A stretch of 64,000 nt of DNA from positions 52,513-116,512 of the forward strand of contig CAMAXP010000007.1 in the NCBI GenBank assembly GCA_945862265.1. Direction: 5' to 3'. Below are positions 31,075 to 39,377 of the stretch, piece by piece (positions within the stretch are counted from its first letter, which is position 1; every line of letters begins with the position of its first letter). The notes beneath the pieces are model-generated. The model had not been told where the DNA came from, ran no database searches, and saw only the letters and a program-made list of their open reading frames with translations. The position numbers and the translations under genes were made by a program. Origin of the DNA: Bordetella parapertussis. Lineage in GTDB: Bacteria > Pseudomonadota > Gammaproteobacteria > Burkholderiales > SG8-39.

Positions 31075-32723
31075 ACCTCAACGACTTGAAAACCGACGGA
31101 TCCATGGGCACGTCCAAGCGCTACGGCATGATCGTGGACCTCAACCGCTGTGTCGGCTGCCAGACCTGCACGATCGCCTGCAAGCACTCCAACGACACCC
31201 CGCCCGGCGTGCAGTGGCGCAGCGTGCTGGACGTCGAGCAGGGGCGCTTTCCGAATGTGGAGCGACTCTTCCTCGTTACCGGCTGCCAGCACTGCGCCGA
31301 GCCCTCCTGCGTCCCGGTCTGCCCGACCGGCGCCACGCGCCAGCGTGAGGATGGCTTGGTCACGATGAACTACGACCTGTGCATCGGCTGCGCTTCGTGT
31401 GCGGTGGCCTGCCCCTACCAGGCGCGCACCATCGTGCACGAGAAAGAAGGCTATTACGCGGGTGGCCAGACTGAGCAGGAGAAGAAGACCACGCACGAGG
31501 ACCGCTACGGCGTGGCCAACAAGTGCACCTTCTGCGTGGAACGCATCGACACGGCCGCCATCACCGGACTCATCCCCGGCGTGGACCCGGAAGTCACGCC
31601 CGCCTGCGCGAGTTCGTGCATCACCCAGGCGATCAGCTTCGGCGACTTCAACAATCCGGCGAGCAACGTCTCGCAGCTGGCGAAGGACAACCGTTCCTTC
31701 CAGATGCACGCCGAACTGGGCAACAACCCGCAGATCAAATACCTGTATGAAGTCCCGCAGGCGACGCCGGGGCGTGCGGCCGACCCGGACGACCTCGAGG
31801 ACGAGCGCCAGTCGGACCCCACCAACCCTCTGGTGGGCAAGCGGCAAACCTTCTGGGACTACCGCGCGGCAATGAACTTCATCCTCGGCGGCATGGCCTC
31901 GGGCCTGATGGTCACCGCGTGGTTCGCCCACGCGGTGGGCCTCGTTGCGACCGAAGGGCTGCGCGCGATCAACACCATTGCGGCGGCGCTGATGGCGGTG
32001 GGCCTGTTCTTCGTGTTCCTCAAGATCGGGCGCAAGGTGCGGTTCCTGTTTGTCCTGCTGCGGCCGCAGTCGTCGTGGATGACGCGGGAAACCTGGTGCG
32101 TTGCGCTCATCTATGCGGCGCTCGCAGTGAGCTACGCATGGCCCCAGTACGTCCATGGCGCACTTGTCTGGCTGGCGCTGGGGGCGGCGGGATTCCTGCT
32201 CTGCCAGGCGCGCATCCTGTATGCGTCCAAGGGCATCCCGGCCTGGCGCGCGCCGCTGATTCCCGCCCTGGTCATCGCGAGCGGCCTCGCCGAGGGCCTC
32301 GGGCTGCTCGCGCTGCTCTCGCTGTTCCCGTCCATGCAGGTGGCGCCGATCAGCGTGCTGGCCCCCGCGGGCCTGCTGCTGGTCATCGTCAACTCGTGGG
32401 CGTGGCGCTGCTACGTGGACAGCGCAAAAGCGGCCGGCATCGGCCCGCTCTCACGGCGTGACCTCGCAAGCGCCTCGCCCTGGGTGCATGCGTTCGCGCA
32501 TGGCACGCCGCTCGCGATGTACCTCCTTTGCCTCGCCATCGCCCCGCTCTCCCAATCGCTGGCCGCGCTGGCCGGGCTGGGCGCCGTCATCGGCGGGACC
32601 ATCTGGAAGTTCGTGGTCATCACTCGTGCCTGCCACCAGCAGGGGTTTGCGATCCCGATGCAGCCCCAGCGCGGGTCGGGCACGCGCGCGGCACCGAAAC
32701 GCTTTTCCCTGGAGCCACAATGA
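31071..32723 (+). CDS. Fused 4Fe-4S subunit and NrfD/DmsC-like membrane anchor
   Basis: Protein of 550 residues joining two subunits that are usually separate. Residues 1-250 are a four-cluster ferredoxin: C27-x2-C30-x2-C33-x3-C37, then CQHCAEPSCVPVCP, CIGCASCAVACP, and CTFC with CASSC. After a linker (PGRAADPDDLEDERQ) residues about 270-540 have about eight membrane helices beginning FWDYRAAMNFILGGMASG. It would pass electrons from the Mo subunit to the quinone pool. The start overlaps the Mo subunit stop by 4 bp, and its stop overlaps the following Bug gene by 4 bp. Confidence 0.85.
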   Translation: MNLNDLKTDGSMGTSKRYGMIVDLNRCVGCQTCTIACKHSNDTPPGVQWRSVLDVEQGRFPNVERLFLVTGCQHCAEPSCVPVCPTGATRQREDGLVTMNYDLCIGCASCAVACPYQARTIVHEKEGYYAGGQTEQEKKTTHEDRYGVANKCTFCVERIDTAAITGLIPGVDPEVTPACASSCITQAISFGDFNNPASNVSQLAKDNRSFQMHAELGNNPQIKYLYEVPQATPGRAADPDDLEDERQSDPTNPLVGKRQTFWDYRAAMNFILGGMASGLMVTAWFAHAVGLVATEGLRAINTIAAALMAVGLFFVFLKIGRKVRFLFVLLRPQSSWMTRETWCVALIYAALAVSYAWPQYVHGALVWLALGAAGFLLCQARILYASKGIPAWRAPLIPALVIASGLAEGLGLLALLSLFPSMQVAPISVLAPAGLLLVIVNSWAWRCYVDSAKAAGIGPLSRRDLASASPWVHAFAHGTPLAMYLLCLAIAPLSQSLAALAGLGAVIGGTIWKFVVITRACHQQGFAIPMQPQRGSGTRAAPKRFSLEPQ

Positions 32724-33691
32724 CCCTTCCCAAGATCGCCCTCTCCTTCCTCGCGGCGCTGCTTTCGTCCGCCGCATTTGCGCAGGGCACCTTCCCCACC
32801 AAGCCGGTCCGGGTCGTGGTGCCCTACCCGGCCGGCGGCAGCTCGGACGTCCTCGCCCGTGCCATGGCGTACGAGCTCACGCAGGTATGGAAGCAACCGG
32901 TGGTGGTCGAAAACATCAGCGGCGCGGGCTCGATCATCGGCACCGAGAAGGTCGTGGCCGCGCCCCCGGACGGGCACACGCTGCTTTCCACCATCGACCC
33001 GACGGTCGTGGGCAATCGCTTCCTCTACAAGAAGCTGCCCTACGACCCTGAAAAGAGCCTCGCACCGATCACCATGATCGCGCGGTCGGGGCAGTTCATC
33101 CTCGTCCATCCCTCCTTTCCGGCCACTACGCTGCGCGAACTCATCGAAGTGGTGAAGCGCTCGCCGGGCAAGATCGCCTACAGCTCTTACGGCCCAGGCA
33201 CCCATCCGCACCTGGTGCTCGAGACCATTGCGAAGCGCGAGGGCCTGCAGTTCCTGCACATCCCCTACAAGGGCATCGCGCCGTCGACCGCAGCGTTGGT
33301 GTCGGGCGAGGTGCAGGTGTCGGTGGGCAGCCCGGCTGCGGCAGGGGCCATGGTCCGCGCCGGCCGCATGCGCGCGATCGCGCTGACCGCCCCGACCCGC
33401 ATCGGCAGGTTTCCGGATGTCCCGACGGCCGCCGAAGCGGGCTACCCGTACCTGAAGGCCATCATCTGGTTCGGGATGTTCGCCCCCGGCGGCACCGACC
33501 CGAAGATCATCGAACGCATCAACCACGACGTCACCACGATTGCGCGGCGCCCGGACTTCATCGAAAAGCACCTCAATGCCCTGAGCCTCGAACTGGTGGC
33601 GAATACCCCCGCCGAATTTGCCGCCGCCATCCGGTCGGACGTGGAGAGCATCGGCGAAATGGTCCGGGCGGCGGGCGTACAGCCCGAATAG
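32720..33691 (+). CDS. Bug-family tripartite tricarboxylate transporter substrate-binding protein
   Basis: Periplasmic receptor of 323 residues, starting in the 4-bp ATGA overlap with the FeS/membrane subunit. The signal peptide ends AAFAQG (about residue 22). Hallmarks: FPTKPVRVVVPYPAGGSSD, VVVENISGAGSIIGTEKVVAAPPDGHTLL and HIPYKGIAPSTAALVSGEVQ. Translational coupling to a CoA-dependent oxidation operon suggests that it binds the acid activated by the ligase at 26350. It is 7 bp from the end of the convergent LysR gene. Confidence 0.93.
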   Translation: MTLPKIALSFLAALLSSAAFAQGTFPTKPVRVVVPYPAGGSSDVLARAMAYELTQVWKQPVVVENISGAGSIIGTEKVVAAPPDGHTLLSTIDPTVVGNRFLYKKLPYDPEKSLAPITMIARSGQFILVHPSFPATTLRELIEVVKRSPGKIAYSSYGPGTHPHLVLETIAKREGLQFLHIPYKGIAPSTAALVSGEVQVSVGSPAAAGAMVRAGRMRAIALTAPTRIGRFPDVPTAAEAGYPYLKAIIWFGMFAPGGTDPKIIERINHDVTTIARRPDFIEKHLNALSLELVANTPAEFAAAIRSDVESIGEMVRAAGVQPE

Positions 33692-33698
33692 AGGTCCT

Positions 33699-34655
33699 TC
33701 AGCCGGCGCGGGCGCGCTTCTGCGACCGCCCGCCGCGATCGTATCCCCGCGCCTGCAGCACCGGGATGTTGGCGAACAGCATCCCGCGCAGCCATTTGCT
33801 GCCGGGGTCGTTGTTCACGCTGCGGTGCCAGTGGATGTTGACCTGGAAGGTCGGCGGCACGAAGGGCAGCGGCACCTGGGTGAGGCCGTGCTGGGTGGTG
33901 ATGAAATCGGCCAGGGCCTGCGGGACCGTGGCCACCACATCCGTGCTCGCCACGATCACCGGCACGCTCATGAAGTGCGGCGTGTGCAACACCACCCGGC
34001 GGCGGATGCGCCGGCTGCGGAAGAACTTCTCCAGCACCTCCTGGCTGCGCCCGGACGCTTCGATCACGACGTGGGGCAATTCGGTGAACTGCTTCAGCGT
34101 GAGCTTCTCCTTCGCCAACGGGTGGCCGCTGCGCATGATGCAGGCGAAGGAATGCAGGCCGACGCGGCGGTGAAGGTACTCGCCGGTGCGGATGTCCGGG
34201 AAGAACCCTGCGGCAAGGTCGACCACGCCGGAATCCATGGCCTCCTCCAGTTGGCGGGGCGGCAGCGCCACCGAGCGCAGCGTCACCCCCGGCGCGACTG
34301 CCGTGATCGCCTGCAACGCGAGCGGCAGGTAGATCCCCTCGCCGATGTCGGAGAGCGCGAGGCGGAACTCCCGCGTCGACGTGGCCGGGTCGAACTCGGG
34401 CTTCACGAAGAGGCCCGTTTCGACCGACTCCAGGATGCCGCGCACCGGCTCGTAAAGCGCACGCGCCCTCGTGGTGGGCTCCATGCCACGCGGGGTCTTC
34501 ACGAAAAGGGGGTCGCCCAGCAGCCGCCGCAGCCGCCCCAGCGCCGTGGACAGGCCGGGCTGGCTCATGTGCAGCCGCAGGGCGGCCTGGCCGACGCTGC
34601 GCGTTTCGAACACCGCGAGGAAGGCTGCCAGCAGCTTCAGGTCGAGATTCTGCAT
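33699..34655 (-). CDS. LysR-family transcriptional regulator
   Basis: Regulator of 318 residues with the N-terminal winged helix-turn-helix (LKLLAAFLAVFETRSVGQAALRLHMSQPGLSTALGRLRRLLGDPLFVK) and a C-terminal co-inducer domain. Small-ligand effectors are typical, often a pathway intermediate. It is divergent from the Rieske dioxygenase genes across 93 bp that contain two palindromes, one 7 bp from its own start and one nearer the dioxygenase start. This arrangement suggests activation of the dioxygenase operon and self-repression. It may also act on the converging Cox operon. Confidence 0.92.
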   Translation of the reverse strand: MQNLDLKLLAAFLAVFETRSVGQAALRLHMSQPGLSTALGRLRRLLGDPLFVKTPRGMEPTTRARALYEPVRGILESVETGLFVKPEFDPATSTREFRLALSDIGEGIYLPLALQAITAVAPGVTLRSVALPPRQLEEAMDSGVVDLAAGFFPDIRTGEYLHRRVGLHSFACIMRSGHPLAKEKLTLKQFTELPHVVIEASGRSQEVLEKFFRSRRIRRRVVLHTPHFMSVPVIVASTDVVATVPQALADFITTQHGLTQVPLPFVPPTFQVNIHWHRSVNNDPGSKWLRGMLFANIPVLQARGYDRGGRSQKRARAG

Positions 34656-34661
34656 TTGCTC

Positions 34662-34676
34662 ATCTTAAAATAAGAT
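34662..34676. promoter_or_regulatory. Palindrome ATCTTA-AAA-TAAGAT, probable LysR autoregulatory site
   Basis: Perfect 6-bp arms around AAA, containing the T-N11-A pattern (T34663, A34675), lie 6 bp upstream of the LysR start codon. LTTR proteins typically bind such sites; the assignment follows from position and motif only. Confidence 0.6.
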
Positions 34677-34693
34677 AAAGGAAATAAAGTCTA

Positions 34694-34711
34694 TTGCATT
34701 GAGAGATGCAA
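34694..34711. promoter_or_regulatory. Palindrome TTGCAT-N6-ATGCAA, probable LysR activation site for the dioxygenase
   Basis: Perfect arms TTGCAT (34694-34699) and ATGCAA (34706-34711) lie 37 bp upstream of the dioxygenase ATG and 38 bp from the LysR start. The symmetric T-N11-A spacing is met, making this a candidate LTTR recognition site. Confidence 0.6.
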
Positions 34712-34748
34712 GTCGACCGGGTAGCATGCCGGCTCCATTGGAGGAATC

Positions 34749-35999
34749 ATGACCCAGACCACAGTTGCCGCGCTGAGCGAACCGCTCGCGTGGCCCGAAG
34801 GCGGTGTTGCGCGCGTGCCGTTCCGCGTGTTCTCGGACGCAGAGATCTACGCGCTCGAGCAGGAAAAGATCTTCAAGGGCCCGATCTGGAACTTCCTCTG
34901 CATGGAAGTCGACGTGGCCAAACCGGGCGACGTGCGCACCACATGGGTGGGCGAGACGCCGGTGGTCGTCACGCACGACCAGGACGGGAAGCTTCACGCG
35001 ATGATCAACCGCTGTGCGCACAAGGGCGCGCTGGTGTGCCTGAAGCAGAAGGAAAACCGCGAGTCGCTGACCTGCGTCTACCACGCGTGGAACTACAGCC
35101 TCGACGGCCAGCTCCAGACAGTGGCCTTCCGCAATGGACTGAAGGGCAAGGGGGGGATGCCGGAGGACTTCGACGCCTCGAAGCACCGCCTGCAGCCGCT
35201 GCGCGTCGCCACCTTCTGCGGCCTCGTGTTCGGCACGTTTTCGGAAGAGACCGAGCCGCTCGACCAGTATCTCGGCGCGCCCATGTCGAAGTTCCTCGAC
35301 CGCAACCTCGGCCGGCCGCTCAAGATCCTCGGCGTGCACAGCCAGATGATCCACAACAACTGGAAGCTGTATGCGGAGAACGTGCGCGACTCCTACCACG
35401 CGACGCTGCTGCACACCTTCTACACGACCTTCAAGGTCAACCGCCTCGACATGGACGGCGGCATCATCCTGTCGGACAAGAAGTGGCACCACATCAGCTA
35501 CACCAAGCGCGCGACGCTCCAGGCCGAGAAGGAATACGAGACCGTCCACTCGGGGCAGTATGAATCGCAGCTGGCCGGGCCGCAGTTGCTCAACGCCTGG
35601 GACGAGTTCGACGACGGCATCACGCACAGCATCCAGACCGTGTTCCCCACGCTTGTGGTGCACTTCACGCTGAATTCGCTTGCGGTGCGCTACTTCGTGC
35701 CACGCGGCGTGGACAAGACCGAGCTGTACTGGGTGTTCCTCGGCTACGAACGCGACACCGAGGCCCAGTCGCAGATGCGCGTCATGCAGGGCAACCTCAC
35801 CGGCGCGGCCGGGCTGGTGTCGCTCGAGGACGGCTGCATCAACGAATTCGTCCAGCGCGGCACGGCGACCAGCCCGGAAGCGAAGGCGTTCATCGAGATG
35901 GGCGGCAAGGTGGCCGAGTCGAACGAATCCTCGCGCGCTACGGAAGCCTCGGTGCGCGGGTTCTGGCACGGGTACCGCAGCATCATGGGATTCCACTGA
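34749..35999 (+). CDS. Rieske aromatic-ring-hydroxylating dioxygenase, large (alpha) subunit
   Basis: Oxygenase subunit of 416 residues. The Rieske [2Fe-2S] motif is C89-x-H91-x17-C109-x2-H112 (CAHKGALVC and CVYHAW). The mononuclear iron ligands follow in the usual region DSYHATLLHTFY (2-His part) with a distal Asp. It inserts both atoms of O2 into an aromatic ring or demethylates; a reductase and ferredoxin are not adjacent and must come from elsewhere. A ggaggaatc ribosome site precedes the ATG. The beta subunit follows 1 bp after the stop. The substrate class cannot be resolved by eye; LysR regulation points to a catabolic aromatic. Confidence 0.92.
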   Translation: MTQTTVAALSEPLAWPEGGVARVPFRVFSDAEIYALEQEKIFKGPIWNFLCMEVDVAKPGDVRTTWVGETPVVVTHDQDGKLHAMINRCAHKGALVCLKQKENRESLTCVYHAWNYSLDGQLQTVAFRNGLKGKGGMPEDFDASKHRLQPLRVATFCGLVFGTFSEETEPLDQYLGAPMSKFLDRNLGRPLKILGVHSQMIHNNWKLYAENVRDSYHATLLHTFYTTFKVNRLDMDGGIILSDKKWHHISYTKRATLQAEKEYETVHSGQYESQLAGPQLLNAWDEFDDGITHSIQTVFPTLVVHFTLNSLAVRYFVPRGVDKTELYWVFLGYERDTEAQSQMRVMQGNLTGAAGLVSLEDGCINEFVQRGTATSPEAKAFIEMGGKVAESNESSRATEASVRGFWHGYRSIMGFH

Positions 36000-36000
36000 G

Positions 36001-36480
36001 ATGGCGGCCATTGACCCCGCGACCTTCCAGCGCATCGACGCTTTCCTGACCGACTACGCCCACAACCTGGATGACGGGCTGACCGATGGCTGGCCCGCAT
36101 ACTTTGCAGCGGACGGCCTCTACCAGATCACCACCCGCGAGAACTTCGAGGCCGGCTACCCGATCGGGCTGATGCTGTGCGAGGGGCGCGGCATGATGCA
36201 GGACCGGATGCTTGCGCTGAGGACGGCCAACGTCTACGAGCCGCAGGTCTTCTGCCACATCCTGGGCCGGCCGGACATCCGCGAGGCATCGCCCGGCGCC
36301 TACGCTTCGCGCGCCAATTTCAGCGTGTTCCGCACCATGGAGAACGGCGAGGCCTCGCTCTTTGCCACCGGCAAGTACCTCGACCGCATCGTCATCGAAG
36401 ACGGCGCGCCGCTCTTCAAGGCGCGCCGCGTGATCCTCGACTCCCGCTGCATCGACGTGCTGCTGGTCGTGCCGCTTTAG
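36001..36480 (+). CDS. Aromatic-ring-hydroxylating dioxygenase, small (beta) subunit
   Basis: Protein of 159 residues with the NTF2-like cone fold of dioxygenase beta subunits: RIDAFLTDYAHNLDDGLTDGWPAYFAADGLYQIT, YPIGLMLCEGRGMMQDRMLALR, and ASRANFSVFRTMENGEASLFATGKYLDRIV. It forms the alpha3beta3 hexamer with the preceding gene, starting 1 bp after that stop, and has a structural rather than catalytic role. The gene ends 7 bp before the stop of the converging CoxG gene. Confidence 0.9.
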   Translation: MAAIDPATFQRIDAFLTDYAHNLDDGLTDGWPAYFAADGLYQITTRENFEAGYPIGLMLCEGRGMMQDRMLALRTANVYEPQVFCHILGRPDIREASPGAYASRANFSVFRTMENGEASLFATGKYLDRIVIEDGAPLFKARRVILDSRCIDVLLVVPL

Positions 36481-36487
36481 CGCCGGC

Positions 36488-36940
36488 TCAGGGATTGTCG
36501 GCGATGTGCTTCTCCAAAGCCTTGAAAAACCGCCCGACCATGTACTTCGCCACGCCCGACAGCACCCGCTGCCCGACACCCGCGACCACGCCGCCGACTT
36601 CCGCACTGCCCGCATAAAGGAGCAGCGTTTCGTTGTCGCCCTTGGGCACGAGGTCGAAGGCTGCGCTGCCCTTCATGAACCCGATCGAGCCCTGCCCTTC
36701 GACCGCCAGGACATAGTGCGAGGGCTCCTTCTTTTCGGTGATCGCGACGCTGCCCATGTACTCACCGGAAACGTTGGCCACCTGCAGCTTGAGCCCCATC
36801 TCGTAGCGGTCATCACCCAGCGCCCGCACCGTATTGCAGCCGGGAATCGTCTTTGCAAGCACCTCTGGGTCGTTGAGGAGTGCCCAGAGCTTCGCCTGCC
36901 CCACCTTGAGCGTCTGCTCGCCCTTGAGTTCGAGCGCCAT
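36488..36940 (-). CDS. CoxG/SRPBCC-family carbon monoxide dehydrogenase-associated protein
   Basis: Protein of 150 residues with a START/SRPBCC fold of the CoxG type: MALELKGEQTLKVGQAKLWALLNDPEVLAKTIPGC, VANVSGEYMGSVAIT, YVLAVEGQGSIGFMKGSAAFDLVPKGDNETLLLYAGSAEVGG and a C-terminal helix. CoxG anchors Mo hydroxylases at the membrane in some systems. Here it lacks a membrane segment and closes the seven-gene minus-strand operon that begins at 44105, 1 bp after the amidohydrolase. A second, membrane-anchored CoxG lies at 46443. Confidence 0.88.
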   Translation of the reverse strand: MALELKGEQTLKVGQAKLWALLNDPEVLAKTIPGCNTVRALGDDRYEMGLKLQVANVSGEYMGSVAITEKKEPSHYVLAVEGQGSIGFMKGSAAFDLVPKGDNETLLLYAGSAEVGGVVAGVGQRVLSGVAKYMVGRFFKALEKHIADNP

Positions 36941-36941
36941 G

Positions 36942-37943
36942 TCAGGCCTTGCACCAGCAATCGGGACGCACACGGAAGACCTTCTTCGCGGTGCCTTCGA
37001 GGACGGCCTGGCGTTCGGCCTCGTCCATGTGCGCCGCATGAACCAGCTTCTGAGGTTCGAGGTCACCGATCGGGAACGGCATGTCGGACCCGAGCATGAT
37101 CTTGCCAGGACCGGCCTTGCCGGCGAGGAATTCGAAGGCATCGCGATCAAACACGACAGAGTCGAAATACAACGCCTCAAACCCCTTGCGCGGATCGGCA
37201 TACTTGCCCCGCGCGATGGTGAAGTTTCGCGCGAGACGCCCCAGCACGTAAGGCAGCGCGGCGCCGCCGTGCGAGATGACCAGCTTCACGCCGCTGTACT
37301 TGAGCAGGTGGCCCGAGTGCAGCAGGCGCGCCACGGCGATCGACGTATCGGCCACGCGTCCGATGGCATTCACGAGATCGTAGTCGGAGAGGCGCGGCTC
37401 GCCGCAGAGGAACATCGGGTGGAGGAACACGCCGGCCTTGAGGTCGGAGGCCGCCTGCCAGAACGGATCGAGGTCGGGCGAATCAAGGTTGCCCCCTTGG
37501 CCATTGGGCAGCGTGCCGATCATGATGCCGCCGAAGCCCGCCTCCATGGCCTCGCCGAGCACCTGCGCTGCAAGCTTGCCGTCCTGCAGCGGCACGGTGG
37601 CGAGCGGCGTGAAGCGTGTTTCCGCCTTGAGCGACTCCTGCATGCAGGTGTTGATGAACCGGCTCCACGCGAGGCCCTCCTGCGCCGGGAGCTCGTAGCC
37701 GAAACTGTCCAGCCAGCCGCCGACCAACTGGTGGTCGATGCCGTTCTTGTCCATCCATGCGCGACGGTGGTCAAGGTCCGAGAGGTTGGGCGAGATCGGG
37801 CGGGTCAGCTCGCCTCCCGGGAACTGCATGCGAAAGGCCTTGTCTTCCCGCTTCAGCGTCACGCCCGGAAACGCCTTGTGCTCGGCGTCGAAGCGCTCAT
37901 AGATGAGCCGCGGGAGGTAATGCGCATGGATGTCGATGATCAT
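36942..37943 (-). CDS. Amidohydrolase family protein (ACMSD/gamma-resorcylate decarboxylase-like)
   Basis: TIM-barrel protein of 333 residues with the metal-binding H6-x-H8 in MIIDIHAHYLPR, and later HPMFL and ISHGGAALPY histidine motifs plus the metal Asp in LGSDMPFPIG, as in the non-hydrolytic decarboxylase branch with a divalent metal. It would decarboxylate or hydrolyse a product of aromatic ring oxidation. It lies between the FAD oxidoreductase (15-bp gap) and the CoxG gene. Decarboxylase activity is a family-based proposal; several members are hydratases or hydrolases. Confidence 0.85.
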   Translation of the reverse strand: MIIDIHAHYLPRLIYERFDAEHKAFPGVTLKREDKAFRMQFPGGELTRPISPNLSDLDHRRAWMDKNGIDHQLVGGWLDSFGYELPAQEGLAWSRFINTCMQESLKAETRFTPLATVPLQDGKLAAQVLGEAMEAGFGGIMIGTLPNGQGGNLDSPDLDPFWQAASDLKAGVFLHPMFLCGEPRLSDYDLVNAIGRVADTSIAVARLLHSGHLLKYSGVKLVISHGGAALPYVLGRLARNFTIARGKYADPRKGFEALYFDSVVFDRDAFEFLAGKAGPGKIMLGSDMPFPIGDLEPQKLVHAAHMDEAERQAVLEGTAKKVFRVRPDCWCKA

Positions 37944-37958
37944 CGTGCGTGCCTTTTT

Positions 37959-39359
37959 CTAGGTGGATTCAGAGTGGAGTTGCGCGGCGGCCGCGCGGCC
38001 GGCGATCCGACCGTACACAAGCGCGCGCAGGACGGCCACCGCGTTGGGCGCGGAGACGTAGAAGTGCCCGGTGATCTCGCCCGCGGCATACAGTCCGCGG
38101 ATCGGCCCATTCGGGCCGAGCACCCTCGCCTCGGTGTCGGTGGCCACGCCGCCAAATGTATAGGCGATCGCGCCGATGAGAGGGTAGGCGAGAAAAGGCG
38201 GCTGCGACAGCGCGCGTGCCCAGTGGGATTTCGGGGGCATGAGCCGGGCGGCTGCGGCAAGGCCATCGGTCCGCGTCGCATCGAAGCGTGCAGGATCGCC
38301 CGTGCACGCAGCGTTAAAGGCCGCAACGGTCTGCGCAAGCCCTTGCGGCGAGATCCCGGTCTTCGCCGCCAGTTCCTCGAGCGTCGCCGCTTCGACGGGC
38401 GGCACCTCGGAGCGTATCGCCCGCTCGTAACCCGCAATATCGCGAAGGTGCGCGTCGAGGATCGCCCAGGCCTTCCGGCCGGGCGCCTGGAAATGGATCG
38501 CACGCGAATACTCTTCCCAGGTTTCGTGGACGAGGCCGCGGCCTTCATCGAACATGCGCCTGCCCGCTGTGTCGACGACAATGCCGTAGGGGTAGACCAG
38601 TACCACCGGAGCAGGCCCGGTGCTGCGCGGATCCACCGGCTCGCTGTGCATCCCTGACCAGTCGCCGGAGGCCGAAGCGCCCGCTTCGAGCGCCATGCGG
38701 ATGCCCTCGCCTGCGTTGAAGCCGGAGCCCTTGGAGATCGGCACCAGGCTTTCGCCGCCGGCGCCGAAATGTTCGGCGAGCATCGCACCGCTGCCCTGGA
38801 ACCCACCGCTCGCCAGCACGACCGATCGAGCAGAAAAACGGCGCTTCGTCCCGTCGGGGGCAAACGCATGCACCCCGGCAATCGCACCCGCAGCAGTGCG
38901 GGCCAGCGACTCGGCTCGACAACCGTAATGGAATTCGACACCCGCTGTCTTCGCCGCTTTTGAGAGTGCCGCAACAATCGCTGCGCCGCCGCCCACGGGC
39001 TGGATGCGCGGCGGTCCGGAACTCAGGTAATACCCGGGGGAGTGAAATGCCACGCCGTGTTGCTCGACCCACATGAGCGTCGGTGCCGCTTCCTCGGCGA
39101 GGCGGCGAAAGTAGTCACGGTCGCCTCGGCCGCCGCTGGCGGCCATCATGTCGGCCTCGAACCCAGGAGCAAGTTCGGCCGTCGACTTGAGGCGCATGTT
39201 CGAGGGGCTCCAGCGCGACCCGCCGCCGGCGTCGGCCTCGTCGGTGCGCTCGAGCACCGCAATGCGTGCGCCAGGCGCCGCCTCGACCGCAGCAAGCGCC
39301 GCAGCGAGCCCCGCGGCGCCGTGCCCTACCACTGCGATGTCGCAGGCATGCTCGTGCAT
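37959..39359 (-). CDS. FAD-dependent oxidoreductase (flavocytochrome/tricarballylate-dehydrogenase-like, FAD_binding_2)
   Basis: Flavoprotein of 466 residues with the N-terminal dinucleotide motif VVGHGAAGLAAALAAVE and the FAD-linked GSRWSPSNM segment, and a C-terminal FAD site GAIAYTFGGVATDTEARVLGP and GLYAAGEITGHFYVSAPNAVAVL. This group includes fumarate reductases, 3-ketosteroid dehydrogenases and tricarballylate dehydrogenase. No heme or covalent flavin site is evident. It is in an operon with a Bug receptor (18-bp gap upstream) and the amidohydrolase. It probably performs a C-C dehydrogenation or reduction on a pathway intermediate. Confidence 0.87.
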   Translation of the reverse strand: MHEHACDIAVVGHGAAGLAAALAAVEAAPGARIAVLERTDEADAGGGSRWSPSNMRLKSTAELAPGFEADMMAASGGRGDRDYFRRLAEEAAPTLMWVEQHGVAFHSPGYYLSSGPPRIQPVGGGAAIVAALSKAAKTAGVEFHYGCRAESLARTAAGAIAGVHAFAPDGTKRRFSARSVVLASGGFQGSGAMLAEHFGAGGESLVPISKGSGFNAGEGIRMALEAGASASGDWSGMHSEPVDPRSTGPAPVVLVYPYGIVVDTAGRRMFDEGRGLVHETWEEYSRAIHFQAPGRKAWAILDAHLRDIAGYERAIRSEVPPVEAATLEELAAKTGISPQGLAQTVAAFNAACTGDPARFDATRTDGLAAAARLMPPKSHWARALSQPPFLAYPLIGAIAYTFGGVATDTEARVLGPNGPIRGLYAAGEITGHFYVSAPNAVAVLRALVYGRIAGRAAAAQLHSEST

Positions 39360-39377
39360 CGCAGTGACCTTCCGCCC

